Positions 62,758 to 64,000 of a stretch of 64,000 bases of DNA are shown piece after piece. Source of the stretch: Polydactylus sextarius (Eukaryota > Chordata > Actinopteri > Polynemidae); contig CM028911.1 of assembly GCA_016801845.1 (NCBI GenBank), forward strand, positions 8,230,885 through 8,294,884. Reading direction: 5' to 3'. The translations under genes were made by a program, and so were the position numbers. Position 1 is the first letter of the stretch. Every line of letters starts with the position of its first letter. The notes under the pieces are model-generated. The model did no database searches. It was not told the DNA's origin and saw only the letters and a program-made list of their open reading frames with translations.

Positions 62758-64000
62758 TCATACATGCTCTAAAAACATGTTTAAGGAACACAGCAATTTA
62801 ATGCAAAACACAAACATAATTATAGTCAGATGTATACGTGCACTAATGATGGAACAGTAATATTAAAGCCCAGAAACTTGGTATTTACATTGTGACCAGT
62901 GAACTTGTGTCGTAGTATCGTTTGTTAAATTACACTGTGTTTGTTCATAATTGCAACTTGTGAGAGAATCCGAAGACGAAGTGTTCACTTACTTTTTAAT
63001 GTCACTTTAGATTCATCTGACCACTTTACTGCAGCCTCCACTTTGAGCACAACATTTCATCTGTGTCACATCGCGGAAAAAAATATAGCTTGCACCCACC
63101 AAGAGGGACTCATTTTCATGGCAAGTAATTTGAAGGTTAAACTTCAAAGGTTAAACCAATGTTGAATCCTGTAGGGACACAAACATGTTGTATTTCTCTC
63201 TAGGGTAGAAATTTAAAAACAAACTCCTTCAATGGCCACTCGTTGGAGGTGTTTTATCAATTACAGCCGCTGTTACAGCGAAGACTGAAATGCAGTATAT
63301 TTCGAAAACAATACAGATCATCAGATCAGACGCTTTTCATTCTGTATGATAATCTATAAGACAGTCTGCTTTTATGTAATTTGTGATGAGGGTCCTTCTC
63401 TGTTTCTTTTTTTTTTTTTTTCAATATACTTAATCTTGATTTCTTTATCCTTTTCAGTGTTATCCATACTTCCACATTATATAAGCTAACAGTTGCGTGG
63501 CAACCAAGTGCTCTGTAGACCCATTGAGCTGTCAGGGTTTCCACTGACATTCACACTGTCACCTTGCAATTGAGCAAGACAAATTTGTATCCTACAGGCT
63601 CAAAACTGTAACCAGTAAAATGTATTTTCATGTTGTAGCTGTCTTATTGGAAACTAATTTGACTAATTTCAAGGCTTTTTTGTCATCTCTGCAAGAAACA
63701 GGGAATACCATATCTGATCAACTTGACTGAAGGCTGAAAACTGAAGACTGATGATGACCGTTTTCATTAATGGAAATACCAATTCTGTAAAGTCTTTAGT
63801 GTACATGTGCTGTAATTTGTGTTAAAGCAAAACTTGTAGAACTTGTTGTTAAAGTCATTTTCTTAACAAAATAATATTAACAGTAGATAATAGCAATAAT
63901 TCAGTTAAATTCAGCTAATAATTTCAGATATATTTGCATATAAAATGAACATCTTGAGCATATTTCAGCTGACTGCATTTAACAACGCAGGAATTACTGA
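62758..64000. other. Non-coding stretch to window end
   Basis: AT-rich; a T17-type tract lies near 63408-63422. No gene, RNA gene or mobile element recognised. Confidence 0.45.

Overview
The window reads as nuclear DNA of a ray-finned fish, most likely a percomorph-type teleost. It is AT-rich and CpG-poor with a TG/CA excess, as in a methylated vertebrate genome. It is crowded with long (CA)n/(GT)n tracts, and all the interspersed-repeat debris I can place is of teleost type: Tc1-like transposase relics, an HE1/V-SINE-like fragment, an AACCCA/TGGGTT-rich repeat and a THAP-domain fragment inside terminal inverted repeats. No long open frame, operon-like packing, prokaryotic signal or CRISPR array is present. 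The longest open frame is 161 codons and looks random.

I could not find one complete, intact protein-coding gene in 64 kb. The readable coding material is degraded. (1) Half of a THAP zinc finger (1257-1376, +) lies inside an 0.8-kb element bounded by inverted repeats (about 972-1798). (2) Two spliced-looking C-terminal exons of a teleost multigene family resembling SAMD3-like proteins (5215-5567, -) still have good splice sites but carry frameshifts. (3) Two independent Tc1-like transposase relics lie at 35250-35770 (-) and 60287-60600 (-). The left edge (1-686) may hold the 5' exons of a gene whose large first introns would make up the rest of the window; this is tentative.

Region by region: 1-700 possible 5' exons; 970-1800 TIR element with THAP relic; 4640-5070 AACCCA repeat followed by an acceptor-like pyrimidine tract and a (CAAA)n run; 5215-5567 pseudogene exons; 5900-6195 a small CpG-richer patch; 6.2-22.6 kb non-coding with candidate conserved regulatory blocks around 11.1-13.0 kb and 21.8-22.1 kb; 22.6-23.0 kb a decayed interspersed repeat; 23-35 kb non-coding with long GT tracts; 35.2-36.1 kb Tc1 relic and a possible 3' exon; 36-38.7 kb AT-rich non-coding; 38.7-39.1 kb a compound tetranucleotide satellite followed by a SINE relic; 39.2-60.2 kb non-coding with several (CA)n tracts and further candidate regulatory blocks; 60.3-60.7 kb second Tc1 relic plus a hairpin; 62.5-62.8 kb a compound (TA)n(TG)n tract and a 49-nt near-perfect palindrome.

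The dominant character is a gene desert or giant intron. Blocks rich in TAATTA-type homeodomain sites, mixed with old mobile-element debris, are consistent with a regulatory landscape near a developmental gene, but this can only be confirmed by cross-species alignment.
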